Source: Mastigamoeba balamuthi
Taxonomy: Eukaryota; Evosea; Mastigamoebida; Mastigamoebidae
NCBI GenBank assembly: GCA_902651635.1
Contig: CACRSC010000032.1
Location: 279,940-334,280, forward strand
Direction of reading: 5' to 3'
Length of the DNA: 54,341 nucleotides
Part shown: piece by piece, positions 32,015 through 42,071 of the stretch
Numbering within the stretch: position 1 is the first letter of the stretch
How the letters are laid out: each line of letters starts with the position of its first letter
Translations under genes and position numbers: made by a program
The notes under the pieces: generated by a model
Database searches by the model: none
Told to the model about the DNA's origin: nothing
What the model saw: only the letters and a program-made list of their open reading frames with translations

Positions 32015-32328
32015 TAACAGGCCGCAAATGACTGCTCTAAGAAAAAAGCACGAGGGACAACCTCTTGGGACCTCACCTCAGCGCCCGGCAGTGCTCATTC
32101 GCTGCTCCAACTGGTCTCAGTTCCGTCCCCCCCCCGTTCATCCTTTTCGTTCCTTTTGGGGAGCTCACAAGCCCTTCCAGAGGAGTGTTCCTTCTACGAG
32201 CGTACCGTGTGGCTCTGTCGAACGCGAGTCCTCGGCCAGCGCAGTGCCTCTCTGCCGGATGAGCCCAAGTGGGAGCGGGCCAGCAGCAGGCGGTGACGCT
32301 GCCGGGCGAAGAGCAGTTGTTACGGCGT
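31774..32328. other. Intergenic region with conserved upstream block
   Basis: Holds the promoter side of NYN/HTH gene 2, including the 31943-32014 block shared with gene 1. After 32014 comes the 3' flank of the beta-propeller gene. No further gene seen. Confidence 0.5.
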
Positions 32329-33720
32329 TCACAGCGCGCTCGCCTGCTGCGCTGGTCGGGGGGGCAGGATCTCGCGGACGCGCCTGTGGACGTCGCACGC
32401 GGGGACCCAGTACGAGTGCGACCCCGTGTCGTCGACGCTGTACGTGATGTGGTACCAGTCGCCCACGCGCGCGACGCCGCTGGCGTAGGGCTGCTGCGCG
32501 GGGCCGCCCGGGAGCTCGAAGTGCCTGCTGGCCCCCGTGATGGCGTAGGGCGCCCGCCTGGCGAACGTGTACCAGAAGAACGCGTACGACGCCGTCTTGA
32601 AGTGCCCCAGCGCCAGCAGGTCCTCGCCCGGGCCCCTGTCGACGACCACCGAGCTGCCCCGGAGCTGCTGGCGCGCCCCCACGAGCCGCGGGAGCTCGGG
32701 CCACGACGTCTCGGCGACGACGCGGCACTGCCGCCGCGTTACCGTGCGGTTCTCCCCGCGCTTGCCCTCGACGACGTCGCGCAGCGCGGGGCCGTCGCAG
32801 GCCACGACCTGGTGCGGCTCGATGTACCTGACGTAGCGCAGGCGCGCGGCCACGTCGGCGCCGGCGCCTGCGGGCTCGGCGTCGTCGGCGAAGAAGGGCA
32901 TCCAGTTCTTCTCCTGCCGCAGACGCTCGTAGCCCTCGGGGCGCACGAGGTACGTCAGGCTCGTCGCCCGCACGGCCCTCTCGGCGCCGGCGGGCTCGGC
33001 CGACGTCTGGCGCAGCACGTCGCCGAGGTCGAACGTGGCGACGGCGATGGCGCGCTCGCACGAGGGCCGCGGGTGCATCGCGTTGGTCACCACGACGACC
33101 TCGCGGCCCGCCAGCAGCGCCCTGCCGTCCTCGAACCCCTCGTTGGGGTACCTGCAGTTGCCCGCCGCCGCGTCGACGAGCTCCGCGTGCGCGAACTGCC
33201 CGTGCGAGGCGTTCGGGGCGGCCTGAGAGGCCAGTGCGGGCAGCCCGAGGGCCTGCGAGGTCTGCGAGGCCTCCGCGGGCCCCGAGGCCTCCGAGGGCAT
33301 CGGGCGCGAGCGGAACAGCACCAGGCTGCCGCTCCACGTGGCCGCGCGGTAGAGGACGACGGCGGGGAGGCCCGGGGGCAGCGGCGAGGCCCAGGGGGCC
33401 AGCGGCGAGGGGTTGAAGAGGCGCCAGGCGCCCCCGGGCAGCGGGTACTCGTCCCCCAGCGCCTCCGCCTCTGCGACGCCCCCGCCAGCGCAGGACCCTT
33501 TCGGTTTCCGTGCAGGGGTGCTGGGGGAGGCCCCCGGAGTGGCCGGCGCCTCGCGGGGGTCGACGGGCGCGGAGATGCGGCCCGCGCGAGTGGGCGACGG
33601 GAACGGGGGCGTGGGCGACGGCAGGTGGTGGCTGAGGGCCAGGATGGGGTAGGTGACCACGTAGGCGGCGAGGAACGCGGCCACGGCCAGCGAAACGCGG
33701 CGGCAGCGGCGGTGCACCAT
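32329..33720 (-). CDS. Type II membrane protein with GH130/GH43-like beta-propeller domain
   Basis: 463 residues from ATG 33720. A membrane anchor at residues about 9-30 (SLAVAAFLAAYVVTYPILAL) is followed by a Pro/Ala-rich stem of about 90 residues. The globular part has GFEDGRALLAGREVVVVTNA, EKNWMPFF, YIEPHQVVACD, RGSS, LALGHFKTASYAF and YASGVARVGDWYHITYSVDD. This order of short acidic and aromatic motifs is like five-bladed propeller glycoside hydrolases or phosphorylases and related mannosyltransferases; family placement is by eye. Topology suggests Golgi or endoplasmic reticulum glycan processing. The frame is open upstream to 33861, but the added residues are not protein-like. Confidence 0.5.
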   Translation of the reverse strand: MVHRRCRRVSLAVAAFLAAYVVTYPILALSHHLPSPTPPFPSPTRAGRISAPVDPREAPATPGASPSTPARKPKGSCAGGGVAEAEALGDEYPLPGGAWRLFNPSPLAPWASPLPPGLPAVVLYRAATWSGSLVLFRSRPMPSEASGPAEASQTSQALGLPALASQAAPNASHGQFAHAELVDAAAGNCRYPNEGFEDGRALLAGREVVVVTNAMHPRPSCERAIAVATFDLGDVLRQTSAEPAGAERAVRATSLTYLVRPEGYERLRQEKNWMPFFADDAEPAGAGADVAARLRYVRYIEPHQVVACDGPALRDVVEGKRGENRTVTRRQCRVVAETSWPELPRLVGARQQLRGSSVVVDRGPGEDLLALGHFKTASYAFFWYTFARRAPYAITGASRHFELPGGPAQQPYASGVARVGDWYHITYSVDDTGSHSYWVPACDVHRRVREILPPRPAQQASAL

Positions 33721-34150
33721 CGCAGCAGGCGCAGGGCTGGGATACCGCAGCGCCCGGATACTTTCCTCGCGATTTCTGGTACCCGTATCTTTCTTTCTAG
33801 ATACCCTGGGATATCCCAGGGCAGAAGTATCTGGGCGGGCGCTTCCCGTCTGGGCAATCATATGACAACTCTCGGACGATGAAGGGAGATTCGGCCCCAG
33901 CAGATGGGACCCTGAGATACTGCATTTCCTCTCTGATGCGGCGTTCTGGTTCCTGGTTCCTGATCACGCGGGCACGCCGCTATTTTTGGCAGCGTTTCTC
34001 TGTCGGGTCTTCTATCGTTTGATTCACTTTCTATTTTTGGGCGCGATACTGCCTGCACCTTGCCCGATTTCAGCCCCCCGCGAATCAGCCGCAGCCCTGC
34101 AGCAGCGGAGCAGAAAAAAGGCAGACAAGAGGACAAGGGAGCCCCTCCCC
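33721..34150. other. Divergent promoter region
   Basis: 430 bp between the beta-propeller gene (minus) and the phosphatase gene (plus). It is rich in GATACCC/GATATC words around 33770-33830. No gene seen. Confidence 0.5.
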
Positions 34151-35119
34151 ATGGGCAGCGCGCACGGACGAGCGGCCCCCGGGGCATCCCCGCAGCGCCT
34201 GGGCCTCACGGACCTGTTCAACGCGCTGGCAGACGACAGCGCCCTGGTCGTGGACCTGCGCGACCCCGACAGCTACGAGTCCGGGCGCATCCGGGGCGCC
34301 GTGCTGCTGCCCGCCCCCACGGCCGCCGCCGTCCTGGCCGCCCCGACGTCCCAGGCTGCCGCCGGGCTGCTGGCCTCTGCGAGCTCCTCGCTGCGCGACC
34401 CGCTGCGTGCGCCGCAGCTCGTCGTCGTGTTCGCGTTCGGGGCCCCCGGGGACCGCGAGGCCCTGGCGGCCCGCGTGCACCCGGCGCGGCCCTGCGCGGT
34501 CCTGGCGGCCTCGGAGGACGACTGGCGCGGCCGCTACGGCTGCGTGCTGTGGTACGAGCCCGGGGGCCGCGTGCTGCCGGGCCCGATGCGGGAGATGCCA
34601 TCCGAGGTGGTCCCCGGGCTCCTCTTCCTCGGCGGCTGGGCGGCCCGGGCCTGGACGGCAGCCCTGGGCATCACGCACGTCGCCAACGCCCGGGGCGACG
34701 TGCCCGACGCCGGCGACGACGAGGCCGCGCGGACGTGCACGGCCGTGTGGTACCCCGTGCAGGACTCGCCCGCCTACGACATCGCCCAGCACTTTGCCCA
34801 GTTCGTGGCCTTTGTCGAGGAGGCCCGCGCACGGGGCGGCCGCGTCCTCGTGCACTGCGCCTACGGCATCAGCAGGTCCGCCACGCTCGCCGCGGCCTAC
34901 GTCATGGCCCGGCGGGGGCTCGACGCGGCCCGGGCCCTCGAGTGGGTCCGCTCGTGCAGGCCCATCGCGCGGCCCAACCCCGGTGCCCCTGCCCCCCCTC
35001 CCTCCTCCCACTCCGTGCCTGCTGCTGACGCCGCGCTGCCAGGGTTTGTGCAGGCCCTCAGGCGCTTCAACGTGAAGCGGTTGTCCGTGCGCGTCGCCCC
35101 CGAGGACACTGCGCAATGA
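34151..35119 (+). CDS. Rhodanese-like plus dual-specificity phosphatase protein
   Basis: Exons 34151-34982 and 35043-35119 give 302 residues. The 60-nt intron stays in frame, but removing it restores the family sequence ARPNPGFVQALRRF. The N-terminal third is rhodanese/CDC25-like (ALVVDLRDPDSYESGRIRGAVLLP) and its active-site cysteine is not evident. The C-terminal domain is a dual-specificity phosphatase with entry LLFLGGW, general-acid region YPVQDSPAYDI and active site VLVHCAYGISRSATLAAAYVM (HCx5R intact). Expected to dephosphorylate phosphotyrosine or phosphothreonine, as in MAP-kinase phosphatases, which share this two-domain plan. I chose ATG 34151 because upstream in-frame sequence looks untranslated. 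Confidence 0.75.
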   Translation: MGSAHGRAAPGASPQRLGLTDLFNALADDSALVVDLRDPDSYESGRIRGAVLLPAPTAAAVLAAPTSQAAAGLLASASSSLRDPLRAPQLVVVFAFGAPGDREALAARVHPARPCAVLAASEDDWRGRYGCVLWYEPGGRVLPGPMREMPSEVVPGLLFLGGWAARAWTAALGITHVANARGDVPDAGDDEAARTCTAVWYPVQDSPAYDIAQHFAQFVAFVEEARARGGRVLVHCAYGISRSATLAAAYVMARRGLDAARALEWVRSCRPIARPNPGAPAPPPSSHSVPAADAALPGFVQALRRFNVKRLSVRVAPEDTAQ

Positions 35120-35450
35120 CCGCTGCCTCATGCAATACAGCCACTACATTGGTTTCTAAGGGCGAAGTGTACCCACCCCGCAGTCGGTCGGGGCACCAGC
35201 GCTACCTTCCGGCAGCGAGCCCTCGGCAGCCTTGTGGAGCCGTCAACGAGGAGACGAGTGCGCGGCTTCCTCTGCGGTCACCGCCCCGCCATAGGGCCCG
35301 CTGAGCCCCGGAATCCAGGGCTCCCAGGGCGCAGGGCGTGTAAACTGCATGCGCGCGTGCGTGTGCATGCGCGCGGGCGAGGTGGCCCCCCTGGCCACCA
35401 CGGGGGAGGGGAGGCCCAGCGACAGAACAGTTGAGTTGTGCGCTGTGTTT

Positions 35451-35581
35451 GTTTGTGTCAGTGGTCTCTGCTCCTCCCCGGAGAGTGCGCGCTGCCTGCC
35501 CGCTCCGCTCCGCCCNGTTTGTGTCAGTGGTCTCTGCTCTCCCCCGGAGAGTGCGCGCTGCCTGCCCGCTCCGCTCCGCCC
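35451..35581. repeat. Unmerged 65-bp contig overlap around a single N
   Basis: 35451-35515 and 35517-35581 are direct copies beginning GTTTGTGTCAGTGGTCTCTG, separated by one N at 35516. Same type of artefact as at 17203. It lies in the intergenic stretch 35120-35588, which otherwise shows no gene. Confidence 0.9.
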
Positions 35582-35588
35582 CTCGGCC

Positions 35589-37859
35589 TCAGGAGCACAT
35601 GGCCTCGCCCGCGGGCCCGCGCTCGTGGAGCCGCGCGGGCGAGGTGTCCGGGGGCTCGTAGTACTGCCACATGGAGACGACGCCGTAGTGGTCGCTGAGG
35701 TGCCGGAACCGCAGGCCGCTCGCCTCGACCTCGAAGCGCTCGACGGCCGTGTGCTCCCCGGGCGCCGGCGCGAACACGGGCGCGGGCGCCGCGGCGGCCA
35801 TGGGGATGCGCACGTCGCCGTCGGGGTGCCGCCGCGCGACCTCCTCGCTCTTCTCCTTGCCGTGGGCCGTCGCCCCGCAGGCCCACATGAGCGGCACCGC
35901 GCAGACGCCCAGCGGCAGCGCCCGCACGACGGGGCCCACGGCCGTGCACGCGCGCAGGGCGTAGGGCAGCACGCCACCGCCGTCGACGGCCGAGACGGCC
36001 GAGGGCGCAGCGGCGACGCCCGTGGGCGAGGGCGACTGCGGGGCCTGCAGCTGCTGCGGCGTCGGCGAGGCCACGGGGATCACGTAGCTCGGGCACTCGA
36101 GCGCGTAGCGCATGTCCTCTGCGCGCGGCGCGGGCTCGAGGCGCTCGAGCGTGAAGACGTAGTCGATCGAGCGGCGCAGGTGGTGCTCGTTCTTGGGCGT
36201 CAGCTGCGGCTCGGTCGAGACCAGCGCGCCGTCGGGGCCCACGACGCTGTCGCAGATGGTCACGGGGTGCTCGCCGCCGTGCGCCTCGCGCAGCCAGTCG
36301 ACCGCCCGGAACCCGCCCTGCGCCATCGCCTCGACCATCGCCGCGTACTCGGCGCTGTCGCTGCCGTCCTCGGGCCCCGCGCGCGAGTTCACGTTGAAGT
36401 CGCCCATCACGAAGATCGGGCACGCGTCCCGCGACGTCTGTGGAGGCCCGTGTCAGTGCGGAGGAGCGGGCCCTGGAGCGTCCGCGTGCCTTCTCGCGGA
36501 CAAAGGTCATCATCTGGGCGACCTGCTCGAGGCGGACGGCCCTGTTGGGGGCGTTGCCGTCGTCGCCCTGGCGGCCGTCGTTGTTCTTTGCGTAGTCGGC
36601 CTGCAGGTGCGTCGTGAACACGTGGAAGTGGCCCCCGTTGGCCAGCTGCACCCGCGCGTACAGCACCCCTGCACCGCCGCCGTCGCCTCGGTCAGTGAGT
36701 GCAGGCGCTCCCCCAGAGCTGCCCAGGGCGGACCCTTCTGGCTGAGGCGGTCGGCGTTGATGCCCGGGGGGAAGCACGTGGCGTCGCTCTCGACAATGGG
36801 CAGGCGCGAGAGGATCACGAGGCCCCCGTCCACCGCGTACAGCGGCCACCACGGCGCCGGCGGCGACTTGACGTGGTACTTGAACCCCCGCTGCCTCGCC
36901 CTCTGCGCGTCGTTCGGTGCGTGCGCTCGTGAGGTGTGCTGCTGGAGCAGAGAACAGAGAAGAGAAGAGAAGAGAAGAGAAGAGAGAGGAACAGAGCAGA
37001 GCAAAAGACACTGACCCCCACACTGACTCAGCACAGGCAACACCACAGGCACCCCACACACAGCCGCCCCGCTGCGCCACGCGGAAAGCACGCGCGCGCG
37101 GCACCTGCGGCAGAGGAGGCCGCGCGCGCCCTGCGCCGGGGTCGGTCGGCGGGCAGCGGAGCCCACCAGAGAGGCGCGGCGGTACTAAAGGGGACAAACA
37201 CACGACAGCACAGCAGCACAGCAGCACAGCAGCACAGCAGCACAGCAGCACAGCACACAACACACAACACACAGCACACACGTGGGGAGAGCGACTACTG
37301 AGGCAGAGCGGTGCACCGTGTCGCATGGCTCTGCGACGCACACCGTAGGCCCCCAGGAGGAGGAGAGGGCAGGCACAGCAGCACAGCAGCACAGAAGCAC
37401 AAGAGAAGAGAGAGAGCGCGCACACGCACACACGGCGAGGCCACACAGCCGCTGGACCACGCAGCCCCCACTCACCCCACACCGGGGCGGGGGCGGGAGC
37501 AGTGCGCCCCCGACAGGCGAGAAGAAGAAACAGGAAAAGAGACCAAGAGAGGCGAGAGAGCAACAGCGACAGAGACGACCACAGCAGAGCAGAGGAGAGA
37601 GGAGAGGAGAGGAGAGGGGGACCTGGATGAGGCGGTCGCGGCGGTCGGTGAGGAGGCCGAAGACCTCCTGGAGGGCGATGAGGTCGAACTTGTGTATGTG
37701 GTCGCGCAGGAAGATCTCGAGGCGCTCGTCCTTGTAGTCGTCGCCGTTGTAGTTGACCGGCGGCGGCCGCAGCAGCATGTTCAGCGTCAGCAGGTTCAGC
37801 TTCCGCATCTGCTGCTGCTGCTGCTGCTGCTGCCCTCCTCCTCCGCCTGACGCCTGCAT
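35589..37859 (-). CDS. EEP-family phosphodiesterase, neutral-sphingomyelinase-like
   Basis: Exons 37623-37859, 36734-36902, 36490-36668 and 35589-36437 give 477 residues with all phases closing. After a Gly/Gln-rich start come the endonuclease/exonuclease/phosphatase motifs: LLTLNML, IALQEVF (metal-binding Glu), GGLVILSRLPI, FTTHLQADY, FVMGDFNV, RSIDYVF and LSDHYGVVSMW with the catalytic His. The THLQADY and GGLxILSRLPI forms are closest to neutral sphingomyelinases, which cleave sphingomyelin to ceramide; other EEP phosphodiesterases remain possible. A stretch near residues 350-385 is hydrophobic (ALRACTAVGPVVRALPLGVCAV) and may anchor the protein. Intron 36438-36489 appears to use a GC donor. 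The first intron is long (720 nt) and full of microsatellites. Confidence 0.75.
36950..37620. repeat. Microsatellite-rich intron
   Basis: Intron 1 of the EEP gene holds an AGAGA/AGAAG run (about 36952-36993), a CAGCA/ACAGC run (about 37200-37260), ACACA runs (about 37255-37280), a second CAGCA run near 37375-37395 and a GGAGA run (about 37590-37620). They create open frames on both strands that are not genes. Confidence 0.8.
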
Positions 37860-38351
37860 CCGAGGTAGAGAGACCGCCGCAAGAGAGAGACGACCGACAC
37901 AGAGAGGAAAAGCGAATGGGCCGAGAGAAAAACACCCCGGAGATCCGCGTATCTCCCTGACAGAAAGAAATAGGAAAATATCTCCCGCGTTCGGACGGGA
38001 TCCCATCGTGGGGAACCACCACCCGCTCACCGGCAGAAAGCGAGTCAGACCGGCACATCAAGGGCCCAATTCGCGTTGACTGGGAGCGGAATATCTGGTG
38101 AGATCTCGGCTTCAGTTGCAAGGAGCTCAGATCATTCCGGCCAGAAAGCGGGACGGACCAGCCCACCGCCAGCGCCCAGCGAGACAGCGAGCGGGACGCA
38201 CTCCGCCTCCCGTAGCTCGCATCAATTGATGAGAGCAGGGCGTATCTTGGCCGTTGGCGACATTTCTGTGGCACAAAAACCCGAACGGAACAAACAAAAC
38301 ACCAAACACTCGAGGCACCAACACAGAGCAGCCACCGCAGCCACGCGAGCC
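37860..38351. other. Divergent promoter region
   Basis: 492 bp between the EEP gene (minus) and an unrecognised gene (plus). Contains ATATCTCCC and GAAATA-type words. No gene seen. Confidence 0.5.
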
Positions 38352-39251
38352 ATGAAGATCACCTGCCCCCTGCTGGACTGCGTGACGGTGCGCACTGGAG
38401 CGCGCCGAGCGGCCCCACGCGGCACTGATCCCCCCAGCGGCTTCCACCACGCGCTCTCCCCCAGTCTTTTGTGCGCTACGTCGACCTGCCCGGCGACGCA
38501 GACGCCTCCCGCTGGTCCGCCCTCGCCCGCGGCTTCAACAGGGCCTTCAACAGGGCCCTCCCCGCCGACACCTTCGCCCTCGTCGCGCGCGAGGTCCGCA
38601 GCCGCGCGAACGAGCGCCCCCAACGCTCTTCCCCTTTTTTCGACTTGGTTTTTTCGTGCCGCTTAGTCAACTCGGCCCGTCCGTCTGCTCGCGCAGGCCA
38701 AGCAGAGGGCGGAGAAGGCTGCCGACGAGGAGCGCCGCGCGAGGGAGAAGTCGCCTGCCGCTCAGCTCCGCGCGCTGTGGTCCGCGCCGCCCACGGCGCT
38801 CGCCAGGGCCTCGCGGGCGCTGCGCTCGCTGCCGCTGTCCGAATTCTCCGCGCTCGTCGACCGCCTGCGTGGCGCCGGCGCGCTGGGCGCAAACACCCCC
38901 GCCTCCACGGAGGCCGTCGCCGCTGTCGTGGTGCGCATGGCGGTGCTCCAGAAGCAGTACGCGGAGCAGGAGCTCTCGATGGCGTACTGCGTGTCGGGCG
39001 GCGCTGTGGTCCGCGGGGGTTGGGTCCTCGCGAGGGCCGCCGACGGCGTCCGCCGCGTCGGCAGCACGCTCGCCGCCAGCGAGGCCGCTGCGACTGTCGA
39101 GTGCGTGCAGGACGTGAACGGCGGGGTGGCGTGGACGATGCGCCTGGGCCGCAGGGCTGCGGTGACGAGGTCGGTCGACGGGCCCGCGGGCCTCCTCGAC
39201 GGTGACTCGGTCTTCGTCGACGGCCACCACTACGTCGTCCGCAGGGCCTGA
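38352..39251 (+). CDS. Unrecognised 239-residue protein
   Basis: Exons 38352-38387, 38465-38593 and 38697-39251 total 720 nt with phases closing. The protein starts MKITCPLLDCVT, followed by SFVRYVDLPGDADASRWSAL. The third exon opens with a charged helical stretch (AKQRAEKAADEERRAREK), probably coiled coil. An Ala/Leu-rich helical middle follows, and the C-terminus looks beta-rich (VVRGGWVLARAADGVRRVG ... DSVFVDGHHYVVRRA). I recognise no family. Start and introns rest on the splice-site pattern shared with neighbours, which is why the first two exons are short. Confidence 0.55.
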
Positions 39252-40789
39252 AGGCACTGAGGCCCCCTCAAGAGAGCCCGCTGGCCTTGCACGTCGTGGT
39301 GTTTGTGCTGGGGAACAGCGGGGAGGAGGGACACGTGCACACGAGTCCGTTGGCACACGGACTGCTGAACAAACAAAATGTCCGGCTTTTGTTTCATTGG
39401 TCACATAAAGCTAGCAGAACTCAGGCATAAGAGATCTTCTGTCTCCGAGGGGTAGGAGGGAAGAGGGGGAGCAGCGTGGGCTTGTACACTCGATGTTTCT
39501 GTTCGTCCCTTGCTGTTTGCCCGATTGTGAACTTGATGTGATGAAGCCAGTCTCCTCTTGCCAGTCAGCCCATTTTCGGTGCCCAAGAGTGCCAGATGCC
39601 ACTCCTAACTGCTACAGCGACTCCTGGGTGCACGATCCTCGTGAAACGATCGGGCCGACTGTCGCAACTGCTGTGGCACCTACCGGGGGCAGAGGGCCCG
39701 CGCAGCGCCTGGACACAAGACAGACACGCCCGCCAGGCTCAAAACAGCGCGCACAGGCAGGGCCGAAAGGCAGCACAGACAGGTCCACGCAGCTGAGCGA
39801 GTCAAAATGTAAACGTGGCGTACAGTCGGTTTGTCTGTTTCCAGACAAGCGTCTTCTTCGCTGCACTGCCCCGCTGCAAGCAACAGGCGCACTGAGCGGT
39901 CCTCACCCGAGTGTCGCTGTGATCTGCGGGCTCGGGCTGGTCGATATCCCTGCAGTCTCAGCTGAGCGCAGTGGGACGGGCGCCGTGGGTCACAGCGAGG
40001 CAGCTGTGGCCTCACATTCAGGCCGATGGGGGCGAGCAGTGAGGGCACCTCAGAAGAGACGGTGAAGCAGCGTCTCCGGAGATCGCAGTGCTCCGCTGCA
40101 CTGCTGTATGGCGTCGCTGGGGTTGGAGGGCGCAGTCACGAGGTGCAGACCACGTCAGCAGCCGGAGAGAGGGGAACAGGACGACAGAGTGCAGCACAGA
40201 AGATCGCTCACAGCACGAATTGAACCAAGGCAATCGCGAGCACAGCTCTCGTGCTGCCGCAGCGCCCGGCACCGGGGGGTGGTATCTGAGAACGGCCCCG
40301 GAGGGCGGGAACGAGATTTTTCGTCGAGCAGCGGCCCGGTGGGGTGGCAACGGCCCCCATGCCCACACTTGGACTGCAGCAGCGAGAGGTGCACTATCCA
40401 CTGCACCCGAATTCCGGGGGCACAGCGCACTGCCCCCCGTGACGTGGGACCCTCACCCGGCCCCGGGGCCTCCCTCCAGCGGCGGCACGGGCAGCGCAGG
40501 GCCCCCAGCGCTGCCCGCGGGCGCGGGCGGCCGGCGAATCGCAGGTACCATATCGGAACATATCTCAGCTCAGTGACGTGGGGGGCACCGGTGGGGGCAT
40601 CCCTTTATTTTTCTTTGTCGGTTGGTGTCGCACTGCACACCCGCCCACACGCCCCGCCGCAGCAGCACGCGAGAACCGTTCCCTGGGATCCCCTCCAACG
40701 CCACTCGGACCAGCGCTCCCCCTCCAGCTGTGCTATAATCCACCTGCCCGGTTTCTTCTCTGCTGCTGTCCGCCTGCTGAGAGCAAAAA
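39252..40789. other. Long intergenic region
   Basis: 1.5 kb. Open frames of 120-300 residues overlap on both strands, but they disagree in phase and have no motif, hydrophobic pattern or splice logic that I can defend. I see no gene here. Confidence 0.4.
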
Positions 40790-41395
40790 ATGATCTTCGA
40801 CGCTGCGTTCGTCGCTCCCAAGCCCCTGCGCTTCTGCAGCCACTCGTGCGGCTCGGCGCCATGCCAGTGCGTGCCCCCCCGCGCTCCCGCGCCGCCCCGC
40901 GCCCCCGCAGCGCCGCTGTTTTCTCTTTTCGCTGCGCTTTTGGTATTCGTCGCTGCCGCAGTGCTGCGGTCTCTGCGGGTCTGCACCTTTTGAAATGCTG
41001 CCCCCCCTCAACGACGTCGTGACGGCGATCCTGACGCTCTGCCGCCCCCCCGCCACCCCAGTGACGACGCCCACCACTGCGCCAGCAAGTCCTGCGAGCA
41101 GCAGCAGCGCCAGGAGCCCCAGGGGCAGGACAGCGAGCTGCGCGAGATCCTGCTGTCGCCCTGCCTGCCCGCCCACGAGCTCTTCCAGCACGAGGCGCTC
41201 TCGGCAGAGTTCCCCGTGCAGCTGGGCGCCTCGCCGCTGCCCGAGCGCGTGTGCAACCCCATGGCGGCGCACCTGGAGGGCGCGGGCGTGCGCCGGGGGC
41301 CCTGTGGCGGCCCGGCCAAGTCGCTCAAGACGCCCGAGGAGCTCGGGGCGCAGCTGGGGCTCCTCAGCCTCTCGCCAGCGCCCGCGCTGTACTGA
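40790..41395 (+). CDS. Small unrecognised Cys/His-containing protein (136 residues)
   Basis: Exons 40790-40866 and 41062-41395 (GTGCGT donor, CCCCAG acceptor, phase 2 joining CA to T as His) give 136 residues. The first exon codes MIFDAAFVAPKPLRFCSHSC and the junction creates a cluster CSHSCGSAPCHDDAHHC, which could bind zinc. The rest is acidic then Leu/Pro-rich (LREILLSPCLPAHELF) and ends SPAPALY. No family recognised. Both exons are short, so the gene is easily missed by simple open-frame searches. Confidence 0.5.
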
Positions 41396-42071
41396 GCACA
41401 CGCCCCCCCACTCCCTCCCGGAGGCCTCCCTGCGCCCCAGCAAGGCAGCAGGCGTGGGACTGCGTGCTTGTATAGGAACACGCGTATAAACTACACAGCC
41501 TTATTTATGTGCTCATTTCATCTTCCAAGAACCCGCACGCAAGAAACAGAAACAGAGCCCCCGTGTCCGCCGGTGCTCCGGCGAGGCTGCCAGGCTCGCC
41601 GCTGCCTGCAGGGCGATCCCGGAAACCGGGGGCGAGCAGAGAGGGCCGCCCCGAGGACGCCCTGCAGCCGTTGCGGTGCCCGAGACAGCGGAGGGCGGGG
41701 GCTCTCGCAAAACGCACAAAAGCAGTTGTGCCGTTTGAGGGCAAGACGCTTCAACCGGCATTGCCTCCGGAGGTCGGAATTCTCCCTTCTGCTTCTGGGC
41801 CCGGAGCGCCTCCGTGTTTCGGGCCAGTGCGCTGCAGCAGAGCGGGTTCGTTCTCTGCCAACGCTGCAATTCGATGCAATTCGCCCCCTGAGTGGTCAGA
41901 GTTGGGTTCCGCACAGAACACGATGCCCGCGCAGTCAGGCATCACCCGGAAGACGGCAACGCCCCTAGAGCGCAGCCAGAGACCAGAGACCGAAGAGTCG
42001 ACTGTGCAGCTTTAGTTGACACGCAACGAGAGGAAAAAACAAAGGCGGAGAGGAGGAGGGAGCGGGGCCGC
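41396..42071. other. Intergenic region between convergent genes
   Basis: 676 bp between the small Cys/His gene and the LRR gene. Nothing recognised. Confidence 0.45.

Noticed and set aside
37198-37280. A CRISPR-like or regulatory repeat array
   Set aside because: It is a simple CAGCA/ACACA microsatellite inside an intron, with no spacers.
35524-38274. A 916-residue minus-strand frame over the EEP gene
   Set aside because: It runs through microsatellites and introns; the EEP motifs lie in other frames joined by good splice sites.
39493-41022. Candidate genes in the overlapping 190- and 304-residue plus-strand frames
   Set aside because: Low-complexity Arg/Ser/Pro-rich frames with no splice logic or domain; the real small gene at 40790 uses a different frame.
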